A stretch of 64,000 bases of DNA. It comes from Phellopilus nigrolimitatus. Its lineage: Eukaryota; Basidiomycota; Agaricomycetes; Hymenochaetales; Hymenochaetaceae. The DNA is taken from contig JAJOHG010000001.1 of assembly GCA_021029095.1 (NCBI GenBank), forward strand, positions 1,674,001 through 1,738,000, read 5' to 3'. Below, piece by piece: positions 11,514 through 23,121 of this stretch. The notes beneath the pieces are model-generated. The model was not told where the DNA came from. It saw only the letters and a program-made list of their open reading frames with translations, and did not search any database. Position 1 is the stretch's first letter; each line of letters begins with the position of its first letter. The translations under genes were made by a program, and so were the position numbers.

Positions 11514-14500
11514 ATGGAGGACGCTACCGTCATCTCGTCTCTCGCGACCGTCCGTCTGCAGGCGCAGTCGCGTCTGCTCCCGACAGCATGCTGCCCGGAC
11601 AAGGACCTCGTCATACTCATCTCTAGGGTAGGAAGCGACGATAAGATGAGCTTGTGGAACATGCAGGGCGCGAAGAAGTGGGAGGTCGACATGAATCAGG
11701 GGGGCAGCGCCCAGGACGAGATCACCGCGCTGAACTGGAGCCCTGACGGTAGCGCATATCCCTTCATCCTGTCCTAAAGATCTTGACGCGATCCATGACT
11801 CTTTTGTTCTCTTTCAGGTAAGAGCATCGTCGTCGCTCATCATCCTCCCCGGGTTAGTCTCCATTCCCTTCAGAATGGCCGCGAAGAGCATTCTTTATCA
11901 GTCGGGCCCTCACCCAGTCCGATGCTATCCCCTCCCCGTATAACCGGTGTCTGGTGGTTCAAGAAGGAACGCAAGATCAACAGGAATGAAATGCCGGACA
12001 TGTTTCTTCGGGGGAACGTCGTTGTATGTGGTCATAATAAAGTTTAAATAATGGTAATTTCTGAGCAATTTATTATTATTTTCAAAGACGGGCTCAGCCC
12101 TCTCTATCCTAAGGACTCAGCCGTTACTTGATACTTTGCAGGACGATACTCTTCCATTGAAGTGAGCGCTCCCGTTTGAAATAAGAAATCCGGTTATCAA
12201 TTATTTCTTCTCTAAGTGCAACAGATTTATTCGCATTTCAGGGAGCCCAATCACGAACGAAGACGTCCTCGCTCCCTGAAGTGATTGCTTCGTGGCCTGC
12301 TCTACCCTCCGACCCACTCGCCGCTTCCATCAAACCGTCTCCGCGCGCGGGAGACAACAGACCCGGCGAAGAACTTGATGAAAGGGACCTTACCAACGTG
12401 GACAGTCTCTTAGTGGCCACCGACGATGCCGGCCAAATACATTGCTATCTGGATGGCTCATATCCCCTCGGAGCCATACAACTGGGCCCAGGATGTGAAG
12501 CAAAGACGTTGATGAAAAACAGCGAGGAGAGTACGCTGTTCGTCCATGCTGCATTCAGACCCAGCAGTGTACCCTACACCTGTCTTCAACAATCTCACAC
12601 CTATGACGGTTGAGCTTCCTTTGCTCGACGCGAAGTCAACGCGGCTTATTGCAGAGAACTGCTCGGCAGCGAGAGATCTGGTTTGGTACACCATGCGAGT
12701 GGTCAAAGAGATGAGAAAATCATGGTTCGGCGGGGATGGGCACGACGGTGCGCGCGAGTTAAACGCCAAATATGTCCGAGACTTGGAAGAACGGCAGGCT
12801 CGTTTCGATCGTTCCCGTACGTCATACTAGCTGCAGACTTGCGAGGCATTCTACTCATTTTTCCCCCAGAAGAGACGAACGCTGTATTTGATCTAACAGT
12901 GCTGCTCGCAACGGGTAAATCATCCTCGGCTTTGTCTGATTTTAACCAGACAGGGGACCTCACTAGTGAGAGAGTAAGCCGGCGGATCTTTTCTTAACCG
13001 GGTGATCGATTTACAAAGTGTTGTCAAGGGTCTACAAAAATGGGAGAGTACGGTAGGCGAGGCCCTTCTCAGACTTCGCGATTACTCTGAAAAACGGGTA
13101 GCGCCTGCATGTCAGCGCCTGCACCTACTGCTTGAGGAGGTACGGGGGTGGTCGCTCTTGTCAGCATGCGTTTCCCCGCCAGCGTGATACGAAGAGACTG
13201 ACGCCACCATTGTGCGCAAATTCCAGACCGCAACTGTACGGAAAGTACGAATTCTCCACCGAGGATGTCGATGTGTGCTTAGACCTCACTGCGCGAGCCA
13301 TCATTATAGCAGCATGGCTTGCTGCGACTGCGCGCCGAGAGCTTTACCGCTTCACAGAGTTCATATCGTTTCTGCGCTATGGTACGGGGCCATCTTTTCA
13401 TATTCCATTATTAGGTTTACCGATGTTTGAGCATAATACACAGAGACAAGTCGGCTCAGTGCTACCAATGACAACACGATAGTCCCGCGGCACGATATTT
13501 TGGAAGTGAACGAGTACCTGATGTCAGGCCTTGTCGTAAGCTCCATTGACAGGTGGTTCATCGGGCCTGTACCCCAGTTTTCTCCGGACAGCATTGCAAC
13601 TCCACAGACGGTCGACTTGCGCTCCGTCATTGATCATGCGTGCGCATTTGCTTCAGATCCGTCGAAGCTCACCTGGCCACCGGTATGTTGGATTTCTGTT
13701 GGTTAAGGCCATCGGTGAAGTCCGTGGTACTGAACAGCAGTTCATTGGGGTTGCCTCGCTTTCAAAGATAACGCAAAAGAAGGACCTGTCTCATTTAGAT
13801 CGGAATCTTGATGCATTAGTACATGCGCTGGCTGAGCGGTGCCAACAAGTCTTTGATCGGGCAGCAAGGGCGGTAGCCAGAACTGCGGCTTTGAACCAAA
13901 CATGGACTATACCCGAGCAAACACTGCAAGCGGCAGAGATATTGCAAAATCGCGTGGCTGAACTATCGTTATCGCAGCTACGTCGGATGCGAGCAGTCCG
14001 TGAAGAGAAGGTGGTGTCTCGACTTTTGGAGCCATGATTGACTTTAGCCGCTAAATAAGCTCGTCCATCCTTAGACGGGGCTGCTCACTAGAGCATCTGG
14101 CAATCCGACTGCATGAGTCTGAGCACGGATTGTCGCGTTGCCGCGAAGTCAGTGAGTGACGAGACGCATTTCCAGGCATTCATTTTCCCCTCTGATGTAT
14201 GCTGGATCTGCAGTATGTATGATTCGGGCCTCGCATCAACATGAGGGAGGGTCGAGGACAGCATCCATCGTTGCAGTTGCAATTTTAGAATGCAGAAGTG
14301 CGAGCGAAGATGAAGATGCGGTCCCTGAAGACGACGAGGGCGACAAATTTCATATCTTCGACATGGACTTCTTCGACGAGGAGAGCCTCGTCATCGTGTA
14401 CGAATCATACGCGAAAGAAGGTTGGTCTGTTTTTGATGATTCACGACAAGCACATCACATTAGTCCCGCCAAGCTAACATTGCTGATCAATGATCGACAA

Positions 14501-14947
14501 ACAGGAGCAGGAACGATTGGGATGGTGAATTACTGTGGGATCGAGTACACGGAGGTTGATTTGAGGGGTAACGTAAGGGGATTATGGCAGGAAGACATCG
14601 TGGCGGAGGCGATAAAGCAAGTGAAGACAGGCCAGGTGAGCCACGCCGAGATCACGCTGACAGATGGCGTGCCTCGTTTCTGAATCGAATCTATTTTGCT
14701 ATTCTAGGTTGCCTGCGCGCCGGCGCCTATCCGGAGACAACGCGGACTGAAGGTTTGCGGACGGGCGGGACGGGAGCAGAACGAGGGGCCGGGGGCGGGA
14801 ACGAGGACGGGGACAGCGACCCTGGCAGTGAACGGGCGGGTTGGGCGGCGGGTCGGATGTGTTCTGGATGGAGAGGGAAATGAGTTGGAGATGTTTGATA
14901 TGGAGGGGGACGAAGAAGAAGAGGAGGGGTTAGCGACAATAGACTAA
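11514..14947 (+). CDS. APC4: Anaphase-promoting complex subunit 4 (APC4), with frame breaks
   Basis: APC4 is a scaffold subunit of the APC/C ubiquitin ligase. The start is MEDATVISSLATVRL at 11514; the N-terminal WD-like segment includes LVILISRVGSDDKMSLWNMQ and ITALNWSPDGKSIVVAHHPP. The middle carries the APC4 long helical domain: LPLLDAKSTRLIAENCSAAR, DLVWYTMRVVKEMRKSWFGG, KRVAPACQRLHLLLEEVRGW, STEDVDVCLDLTARAIIIAA and DILEVNEYLMSGLVVSSIDR. The C-terminus has FHIFDMDFFDEESLVIVY and, in the last exon, VNGRVGRRVGCVLDGEGNE, ending ATID at 14947. About ten short introns are inferred. Frame shifts are required near 12540 and at three places between 14060 and 14220 (before SLEHLAIRLHESEHGLS, before the FQAFIFPSD block and after it). 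Flanking exons splice cleanly. The identity is secure; the breaks resemble those in DRS1. Confidence 0.82.
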
Positions 14948-15405
14948 AGGCGAGGAGCGGAAATCGGGCCGGGAGGAAATTAGGAGAAAGAAAGAGTCGG
15001 ATACGGAAATGATGGGAGAAAAGTGAGAAAAAAAGAAGAAGAAAAAAGAGGAGAAGAAAATGAGACGAGTTAGGCGAGAAGACGGGATTGGGCGGGGATT
15101 GGCTGGCTCGGGTCACGCAGGCCGGAGACGGAGAGAGGTGGGATGAATTCATTCGAATTCATTCTCGTCTCGCTCTCGTTAACGTTCATCCCGGCCACGC
15201 TCCGTCCAACGTCCAGCACGCTCTAATCTCCTGCGAGCTCTTTGCTGCGTGACTAGTCTTGAGAATCCAGAAAGAACACTCTCGCAGTCTGCCCGGCCGC
15301 GTGTATTTCTCCACACATTTCCTCCCCCTTTTTATACCCAGCTCGCGTCCTCGGCTACCTCTCACTTCCAGTTCCAGTTCCATTTCCCTCCTTCCGTCTT
15401 GCCCT
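14948..15405. promoter_or_regulatory. Promoter region of the bZIP gene with long purine tract and duplicated decamer
   Basis: The plus strand from about 14948 to 15135 is almost entirely A and G, including an A/G run at 15024-15066. It is followed by two tandem copies of gaattcattc near 15144-15164. After that comes pyrimidine-rich sequence typical of fungal core promoters (15340-15400), leading to the ATG at 15406. Purine tracts of this kind exclude nucleosomes or mark promoters in fungi. The regulatory role is inferred. Confidence 0.4.
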
Positions 15406-17014
15406 ATGCCAAAGACGCCCCATAGCTTCTCGCCCTCACAACTCAATTCTCCTCTCCAAAAATCTAATGCAGCCACAGACAAACTAGACAAAATGTCCGA
15501 AATCGCTCTCAGGAAAAAGAAAAATGCCGACGCACAGGCCGCCTTCCGCGCCCGTCGCGCCAACTACATCGCCACCTTGGAGGAGACTGGTTCGTCCCTT
15601 CGCCCTTTGAACGCTGTTCTCAACTCCCTATCTGACTTGTTCTCGCAGTGACCAGCTTGGAAGCAGTCGTCGTCCAGCTCCAGGACTCCTGTCGCGAGGC
15701 CCGTAGCGAGGCCTCCGAGCTCCGTCAGGAGAATACGCGCCTCACCAGCGCGCTCGAGACCGTCAAACACGAATTCAGAGAGAGAGACAAATACTTGAGG
15801 GCGCTATGGCACGCGAAGAAGGGCTCTGACGATCACCATCTCGATGACTTCCCTCCCCCGCCCCCCTCCTTCGCATCCGTCCCCAATGGCTCTGGTACCC
15901 CAACCAGCTCCCTTGGCACGCCAGTGACGACACCCCACCCACACCCTGTTGCTTATCCCTGTCCCTCCAGCGAGTCGCTTGATCCACAACTCCAATACAC
16001 ACAGGACTCCGTCTCGCTTCCGCAAAATGCTTATCACACAGGGCCTGGCAGCGCGTACGGAGACCGCTCGCCTGCCTTGCCTTTCATGAACCACGAAGGG
16101 GAGGCCGTTGGCTCGAATGGCCGCGCTCCCGGTATCGGTTTGGCTAAGATGAACCAGTATGCATTTAATAATATGTCTGGACACGTTCGCGACACTCCTT
16201 GGCACCCGGCTGCGTCTTCGGGTAACGAGGCTGTGCCTGGTGAGAACGGCTCGACGTCGCATTCGCCTGCCTTCATCCCTTCGCCGACTATCACTTCCGC
16301 CGAGTCCCCCTATGGCCCCCGTTATATGATGAACGGACACAAAACAGTTCTGCCAGGCATTGACTCAGCCCCGTATATTATGAGCAATGGCAACGGCAAC
16401 CGCTCGATCTCCCCGACCTCATCCAGCCCACACACCGGCTCGTCCACGTCTGTCAATTCCCATTTTCAGTTTGTCTTCCCCACCGAGAGCCAGGAGCGCA
16501 CAGACCCGGAGTACCATCGTCATATGGCCGCGGCACCTGAACTGACGCTTCACGGCGGGACTGCCGACGTGTCTGTGTACGGCATGACGCGCGGGCGTGC
16601 GAATACAGGTCCGGAAAGGCCCATGCTGGGCGCCATGCCTTCCTTTCGTCCCGATGAAGACCCCCATGCCCTGGCGGTAGCGGAAAGCAGCAAGGCCGGC
16701 GCGGCCTCAGCGGCGCCTCCGCGGACGAGCAGCGCGGGGTGCGCCGACGGCGCAGCAACACCCAATTAACCTCGGAGCAGCAGTCCTCGCGGTCGCCCTC
16801 CCCAGTGGGCGGCCACCCGCCGATCTCGAGCACGCTCGCGGTCATCAAAGCACAGGCCTTCGGGGCGCTCCGCCGGACGCGCGCGCGCCCCAAGAAGGCA
16901 AGCGAGGGCGCGGCGAAGATGGCTATGGAGGTCCTCGAGGCGCGTGGGATCGGCCTGGGTATCAATGGCAATAAACGCCAGCGGCTGAGCGAAGACGACG
17001 GCCTACAATCCTAG
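15406..17014 (+). CDS. bZIP transcription factor (AP-1-like), one frame break near 16700-16740
   Basis: The protein starts MPKTPHSFSPSQLNSP at 15406. The basic region ALRKKKNADAQAAFRARRAN is followed by a leucine zipper (YIATLEETVTSLEAVVVQLQ and onward to QENTRLTSALETVK). An intron at 15590-15648 (gttcgt...cgcag) falls inside the zipper and preserves phase. The long middle is Ser/Pro/Gly/Asn-rich, as in fungal transactivation regions. Read straight, the frame ends at 16769. However, the next frame continues with a clearly conserved-looking tail (RRRRSNTQLTSEQQSSRSPS, LAVIKAQAFGALRRTRAR, MAMEVLEARGIGLGINGNK) to a stop at 17014. One missing or extra base between about 16690 and 16745 would join them. 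It acts in the nucleus, binding DNA as a dimer; target genes are unknown. Confidence 0.85.
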
Positions 17015-17822
17015 CGCGACTCCCCGCTCTATTCTCATCACGTCTGTTTTCCTATGTTCTCTAGGTAACGATTTCATGCCGTAAGTATAAGTAAGCCTTG
17101 CCATGCTATGTAAACCCTGACCTCTCTCCATCCACGTCGTTCTTCCCGTTTCGATTTATTTTCTGTGACATTGTGATCGGTTTTTCATCGAGGACTTTCT
17201 ACTACTGCGATTTTTTTTGTAGACCTCTTATGCACATATATTTTTAGCTGTGGTACATATCATTAAGCCTTCACTCTACTTCACTTTCCTTTCTTCCAAC
17301 GCTACATTGTAATGTAATACTGTACATGGAGGTTGGCCTTTTGTATGTTCTTTGGGAGTAGTTCTCTTCGTCATGTTTCCCCCTTTCTCCGACTCTGACT
17401 TCCTGCTTCCCCGTACTTTTTGGGCCTCCTCTTCCTGATCTCCCGTCAGGAAATCATGTACGATTTCCTATTTTCGAAGGAACAAAAACGATGTACTGTA
17501 TATACAACCCGTTCTTCATTATTGTCTCTTTTCTACTAATTACCGCAGCGCTCGCCATATGCACTTCTGAGCGGCTTCGAAAATGAAATTTCGAAGTCGA
17601 ATTTTATGTAAAAGATTCACTTTCCTCTCATTCAGTCCGCCTCACCGTTCTGATCTTATATGCGCGGGCTTCTGGGGGGATGGGAAGCTCACAAATCGAT
17701 TATCGTCGCAGCAAGCTAGCTGAAGAATAGAAAGGACAAATGATAAGGAGCATTCGAATCCGGCACAACTTCAATTCTTCAGACGAAAAGGGAGCATCGC
17801 CACCGGCAATCAATCCGTCTCG
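17015..17822. other. 3' flank of the bZIP gene
   Basis: About 800 bases with pyrimidine-rich, AT-leaning sequence, probably 3' untranslated region followed by intergenic DNA. No reading frame, RNA gene or repeat was recognised. Confidence 0.4.
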
Positions 17823-18100
17823 CTAAGCCACTCCGAAGCCCCACCAAGCCACACCTTCATTGATGTACTTCACTGCGATATCTCCGCACTGGGCCTGAAC
17901 AGGCCCTGCACTGGGTATCGAGCACGCGACGCGCGGGGGCGAGGAGAAGTGGATCATGATCGATATAGAGTGCTTGCCGATGCTCAGAAGACTGTCATGA
18001 CTCATAATGCGCCCCGGGGGCATTTGGTAAGGCGGAGAACCACCTCCCCGAGGCAGGGTCGCATCGACAAGAGAGAATCGCGAGTCATCGACGCAGCCAG
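17823..18100 (-). CDS. Possible terminal exon of an unrecognised small gene
   Basis: A minus-strand frame ending at 17823 reads RFSLVDATLPRGGGSPPYQ, then HSISIMIHFSSPPRVACSIP, and finishes GDIAVKYINEGVAWWGFGVA. Its composition looks like protein rather than random sequence. An acceptor-like cacag lies just upstream, near 18110, and could open this exon. The same frame extends to 18308, but the upstream part is Arg/Ser/Cys-rich and unconvincing. I could not assemble a full gene with a start codon, so function and extent are unknown. It could equally be a chance frame in a GC-rich patch. Confidence 0.25.
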
Positions 18101-18308
18101 CTCCAGAAGGAGGGCAGAGGGTATCCTGTGTGAGCAGACGCGCTGGATTAGACAGGAAAGCGCGGATGCGGCGAGCAAAGGAACGTAAGACACGCACGGC
18201 GCGAGGCAGCGTTGAGTTTTGGCGGCACCGCGGTGACCGTCGTGAGCGGCAAAAAGGACTGGCTCGGGAGAGACACGACGGATGGCCTGGAGCGGTGCAG
18301 ATCAGCAA

Positions 18309-19992
18309 AGCAGCGTTTAAGAAGCGACGGATCGGCCTGTGGAAAGGCTATATGACTTACACCTCCGTAACGACGGCTAAGCTTGTGCTTCACGTACTTA
18401 TTAGCCAATTACCCGCGATAATGGTGGCCCCAGCGTCTTGACGTACATTAAGATTATAGACGTGGACCTGACGATCGTTGTGTCCGTGTCGATCCCCGTA
18501 GGTCCTTGTATGTCAGTCAATGTGCTGCTGATTGATCCTCGCGCGCTTCAGTCAGGTTAGCGTAATCAGAAAGATGGCAGAATAAAATAAAATTCGCGCA
18601 CCTCGTGGAAATGGAAATGAATCGAGCTGTTTGTTGATGATTGCCTGATCTAAGTAACTCGAACTTCAGTGCGACAAGAAACGAGAATGGCAACATAGCA
18701 ACCACGCTCACCCACGATCATTTGAATCGCGGGGGCTAAGCACGACGTCAGAGCAGATAAGCAAGCAAAAACGGCTGAGCAGACTTGCTTTACAGCATTT
18801 TCTCTTGGTAGAACAGAATCAGAACAACGTCGGAAAATTAATATGAATGGTGCAGAACGTACCTTTCTACCGCGACATTTCCCTCACCGTAAAAGGGAAA
18901 GAAAAGAAGGGAAAAAATTGCAAGTCGAAGCAATAAGAGGGCTCGATGCATACCCTACTATTTTTTTTTTTTTGAAAGAACGGGTTACGGACAGGCCAAG
19001 ACACTAATACCTTCAGTTTATGTAGTCCGCGACAGCAGCAATAATAACCGAAAGGGAAGGACTTGGCGCAACGATGAAGATTTCATCAGGTGCTCCTCAG
19101 TATTATAGATATCTTGCTGTTCTCCCACTAGATATGCAAACAAAACCGAAAACAGTAGCATGATGCTTGTCCTGCCCATGAGGACATGGGTTTGTCATCC
19201 AGCGAAAACTATCTTGCATCGGTTCCTGCTGACATGCTAGACGCCTCGACCGCCCAGAAGTCCGTGGGCTTGCGAAGGTGATGTGCGGAAGCTGTGGCAA
19301 ATAGAACAAAGTTCAGCACATGGATGTGGTATGGTACGCAGATGACCAACTCACGCAAGAGGAAACATCTTTAGTTTCCGGCTAGATGGTATACACGAAC
19401 TGGAAGCTTTTATTGAAGCGCCATATTTCCGGAAATGATTTCATTGCCCGTTCGGCAAGTTGGAACCATAAAAGTCTATCACTGAATTTGCATTGAAAAG
19501 TTTAAGAGCAGCCCCTTTTGCGAGCGACGATCCTCAAATGTTAAACCCAGAACCCAGAGCAGAGATACTAGCTGTTCAGAGCTATACAGTTCAGTCACGA
19601 TCACCAAGCCTTCATTTCACGCTTCATGATTCCGATAATCCCTCATCTGTGAAAAGCCAATCACGACCCTCCTCCCAGAGCATGTGAGCAGGACATGAGA
19701 AAAAACGACACGAGAAGGTACAGTGCCAGAGAAGATCTTGAGTTGCAGATATGCCGTTTTGGTGACCGAGAATGCATCTAATGTTGGCCGATACGCTCTT
19801 GTGTGATGAAAAGGAGAGCGGAGCCATCGGGTGCTGTCATATTCATAGGTGCGCAGAACATAAAAATAGAATTGATTGTGATGCGTAGATAGCTGCGGAA
19901 CACCACAGTGGACATTATGTGTGTTGAATCCGAAACGTTGGTACCCATAGGAGCACCAAGCATTTATATTCCTTATATAGCAGTAACATTCG
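18309..19992. other. Gene-poor intergenic region
   Basis: About 1.7 kb without a supported gene. It is AT-rich and holds a run of 13 T at 18961-18973. The minus-strand frame that runs down to 19617 is only the unspliced read-through of PIG-C exon sequence and intron. No terminal repeats, transposase fragments or RNA genes were seen. Confidence 0.4.
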
Positions 19993-21142
19993 TTATCGCA
20001 CTTGAGGCACTGCAACATCCCAAGGGCCTCGAATCTCGCTATAGAAAAGACGATGTCAGCGCAATTTGAAGGCGTGAAGAGCCAAGCACACTTTTTAAAT
20101 TTCTGTGCCCAAACGAGCACGCCAGGAGCTCCAAATGTTATAAACGCGAGCATCACGCCCTGGATTCTGGTCACTGTCGGGGAAATCTCTGAACTGAGAT
20201 ATATTGACACGCCGGCAAAACACATTGTCAACGAAGCTCTCAATAGCGAAGGTATTAGCTGTATATATATAAAGTTATTATTGGGTAAAATCAAAATGGA
20301 TGATCATAAATTCGTACCAATAAACGTGTCCTCAAAATGGGCAACAGAGCGAACATCTGAATAGAGAACAGCATCAGAGCGAAGACGGATATGTCGTCGC
20401 GGAGACGCGAAGCCAGTACGACGGAGGCAGACATGGCTGCGTTCATCGACAGAACAGATGTCAATCTGAAAGCCGCGGGACTTGTTTAGGCTTTCATCGT
20501 ACAACAGATGAGCGTGGCATCGTACCTTTCACGATTCAACCGTGTGTTTCTGGAGGGCCCGTAGTCGGCCAGTAAAACATTCAAAACAAAAAGACAGGCC
20601 GTCAGAGCCCAAATGGAGTCTGAGGACGTCGAGGCCGACAACGTCCGCAAAACCGGAGACAAAGCCATCAACGCAAGGAACACGAGGATAGATGCCTTCA
20701 GAGCTTTGGCTCCTTTGTGCAAGTCAACTTTGGTGATTACATTGAAATGGCGAGACAAACTCACTCTGCTCCTTGTCCACTCTATAACCAAACAAAAGGC
20801 ATTCTAAAAGCTCCCAGACGATGAAGCCGACTACAAACATGCACACAGAAATCCAGACCAGAATGCGAGGGTCCCAGGATTCGTCGTATAAGTGAGAGAA
20901 TGTGATGAGAAATATGAAAATGGAAGAGATGTGCTGGGTTATCGTGCATGCTGCTAGAACAAGTGGCCAGTAGGTATATGGGTGGAAATTAGCTACATGG
21001 TCGGTCAGTACACCCGCATGCGAGTTGCGGAGAACACTAAAAACGCACAGTTCCGTCGGAGAGAGGAAAGGAAAGATTCGGGTATATAGTTGTCAGGAAA
21101 TGGTTGGCTCCTCCATAGGACCTTGTTCCAGTCCGTGGACAT
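19993..21142 (-). CDS. GPI2: GPI-GlcNAc transferase subunit C (PIG-C / GPI2)
   Basis: PIG-C is a multi-spanning ER membrane subunit of the complex that makes GlcNAc-phosphatidylinositol, the first step of GPI-anchor synthesis. The model starts MSTDWNKVLWRSQPFPDNYI at 21142. Family blocks follow across six exons: NFHPYTYWPLVLAACTITQH, DPRILVWISVCMFVVGFIVW, LKASILVFLALMALSPVLRT, TSSDSIWALTACLFVLNVLL, LTSVLSMNAAMSASVVLASR and IQGVMLAFITFGAPGVLVWA. A final intron joins WAQKFK to NEIRGPWDVAVPQVR and stop at 19993-19995, the usual family C-terminus. All five introns keep phase (donors gtgcgt, gtgagt, gtacga twice, gtgtgc). There are many hydrophobic helices. The frame is intact throughout. Simple frame scanning would miss this gene because its exons are short. 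Confidence 0.9.
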
Positions 21143-22189
21143 GCACAGCGGTGGACGACATGCAGCGGGCAGCGGGCAGTCGTGGTCGTCGAGCAAGATG
21201 GTGACCTGCACACGTCACGACTTGGTGAACTCTTCGCACGAAGCCACTAGCGACGTTGGTGCATACAAGCAGGTACTGGTGGTTATTGGTCTATTGGCTT
21301 ACGGTTCTTGTTTACATGGCAGAAATAGGTATTAGGATATCCTATGTAGCTGTCCAGTTACATACACCACACACATCCAATAAGCACTAGCATCCTCCTC
21401 TAATCCCACTGAATGCAAGACAAAAAAAAACAAGAATGTGAGACACTACCGAGCTCATGAAAAGGGAGTCGACAGACCCGTAGTGGTGGTTCATCCCGAC
21501 CCTGGTCAGTCGGTTTATATGGTCTGTTCGCCTGCGATGCTAATTGCCCTGCCTTCGGGTTGTTCTTGTTCACCAGTCGCGCCTTGTCCTGTACAAAATA
21601 AACGTTCAAAGGCTAGAGTTTGCTAATGACTGCGTTTAGCGCACCTCCTTCTGCCGCTTATCTGCTGCCGCGAGCATGCGCTCTCGTCGCTGCTCGGCAG
21701 TCTCATTTCGTGGACTTGCAGACGCAGACCCCGGCTCGGCGCCACCCCCAAGGACCGTGTGCCCTCCGCTATGCGTCTTGGGCTTCGAACAGAAGGATCC
21801 CATGCTTTGTGACCGCTAACTCAATATTCCACGCTGTGTACGAGAGCCAGGGACTGGCATGGACGTGGTAGATGGGAAGCAAGTCGCAGTGCAGCACCAG
21901 CCGCAGTCACGTAAATCCTTGGCGTCCGGCGCTGTTCTGCCGCACTTATTTCTGTTGCTGTACGAGAGACAGTCTGCCTCAACGCTGCACGACACGTAAA
22001 ATTATACCGAAGACCCCAATAATATTATAAATACAGAAAGAGATGTGTTAGAAGTACAGGGATCGGGACCGCGCATGGACCAGCGATCAAAGCAGCTCAT
22101 TCACAATTCACCGTTAGCGACGCTCGTATATCCCCCTCTTTCTCCTTCACTCTCTCGTGAGCGTCGCGCGAAGGCCGCATTTCTTTCGC
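21143..22189. other. Intergenic region upstream of GPI2
   Basis: About 1 kb between the GPI2 start codon and the stop codon of the next minus-strand gene. It should contain the GPI2 promoter. Short frames on the plus strand here show no domain or codon pattern I trust. No RNA gene was found. Confidence 0.4.
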
Positions 22190-23100
22190 CTAAGCTGATG
22201 CTGTCCAGTTGCGTGCGCGGAAACAGGGTCTACAACGAGTATCAATCTCAGCATGCGACGTGGAAGTTTCAGGTACTACGAGCACATCGCGGCATACCTC
22301 CCACCATTTCCTGCCTGTAATCCAGGGCATGCCGGAGTCGATGCCCGCCTTCACCATCTTGCCCTTGATACCCGCGCCGAGGAGGAGCCCGAAGACGGTG
22401 AGCAGGAAGAGCGTGACTACAAGTTGGTCGCGAGGCGAGTCTCGCTCTACTCGGATTCGAAGTTATGATTCCCCCCGAAAAGCAGAGCGTCAGTATACGT
22501 CGTACGCATCCGAAGAACGAGGATTATGATACGCACGGAAACACCGAGCTTCAACGTCGCCCTCCTTGCCCGTCGCCGTGTCTGGGTCAGTGTCTCCCAG
22601 AGATGCGCCCTGGCAGATGGGCAGGTTTTGATTGATGCACCATTGTTTTGTGCAAGAGAGGCAGGGCTTGGACGGGTTGTCGGGCGAGTCGAGATGCAGA
22701 ATTGTGTAATTCGTGCCAAAGCAGATGCCTGGACACCGGAGTAATATACATCCTTAATTTCTTCTGTCCGTAGAAAAGATTGGAGACGAAGATAGTACAT
22801 TTACAGAAGTTTGTCGCCTCCCATTTGTTCCCGAGGAGCGCGCCCTGCGCCGGAGTCTAGACGACGAGTGGTTAGTTATCGAAGCCCGACAACCGGTCAG
22901 TCGCGCACAGTTAAAGACAGCGTCACCAGCACAGTGAGAAGAAGTGCTGCGAGACAGTGAACAGTAAGACGAGAGAGATGACGAACAGCCATGGCGTCGA
23001 CGAGAAGAGAGCAAGTCGAGTCGCGGCACGGGCTCGCACAGGACGACGCGTCGAATTTCGCCTCCGCGCCTCTCCTCGTCGCTCGTTGCTTGCTACTCAT
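22190..23100 (-). CDS. Cys-rich two-span membrane protein of unknown function
   Basis: I do not recognise the family. The model starts MSSKQRATRRGAEAKFDASS at 23100 and has CRDSTCSLLVDAM. A hydrophobic segment follows. A Cys-rich middle reads CICFGTNYTILHLDSPDN, CLSCTKQWCINQNLPICQGA, then an acidic DTDPDTATGKEGDVEARCF. A second hydrophobic helix is QLVVTLFLLTVFGLLLGAGI, before GKMVKAGIDSGMPWITG, ending TASA at 22190. At least three introns are inferred (for example the donor gtaaat after NFC). Around the first hydrophobic segment two frames compete: the straight frame reads SRLTVHCLAALLLTVL, while the neighbouring frame reads LFVISLVLLFTVSQHFF, a better helix, which would need a one-base shift near 22990. 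The Cys pattern between two helices suggests a lumenal or extracellular loop with disulfides. Confidence 0.65.
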
Positions 23101-23121
23101 TTGCCCCGCCCACGCTGAAAC

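Noticed and set aside
15804..16340. 178-residue minus-strand open frame
   Set aside because: Arg-rich shadow of the Ser/Pro-rich bZIP exon.
17700..22200. Transposon remnant in the gene-poor stretch
   Set aside because: No terminal repeats, target-site duplications, transposase or reverse-transcriptase motifs were found by eye.
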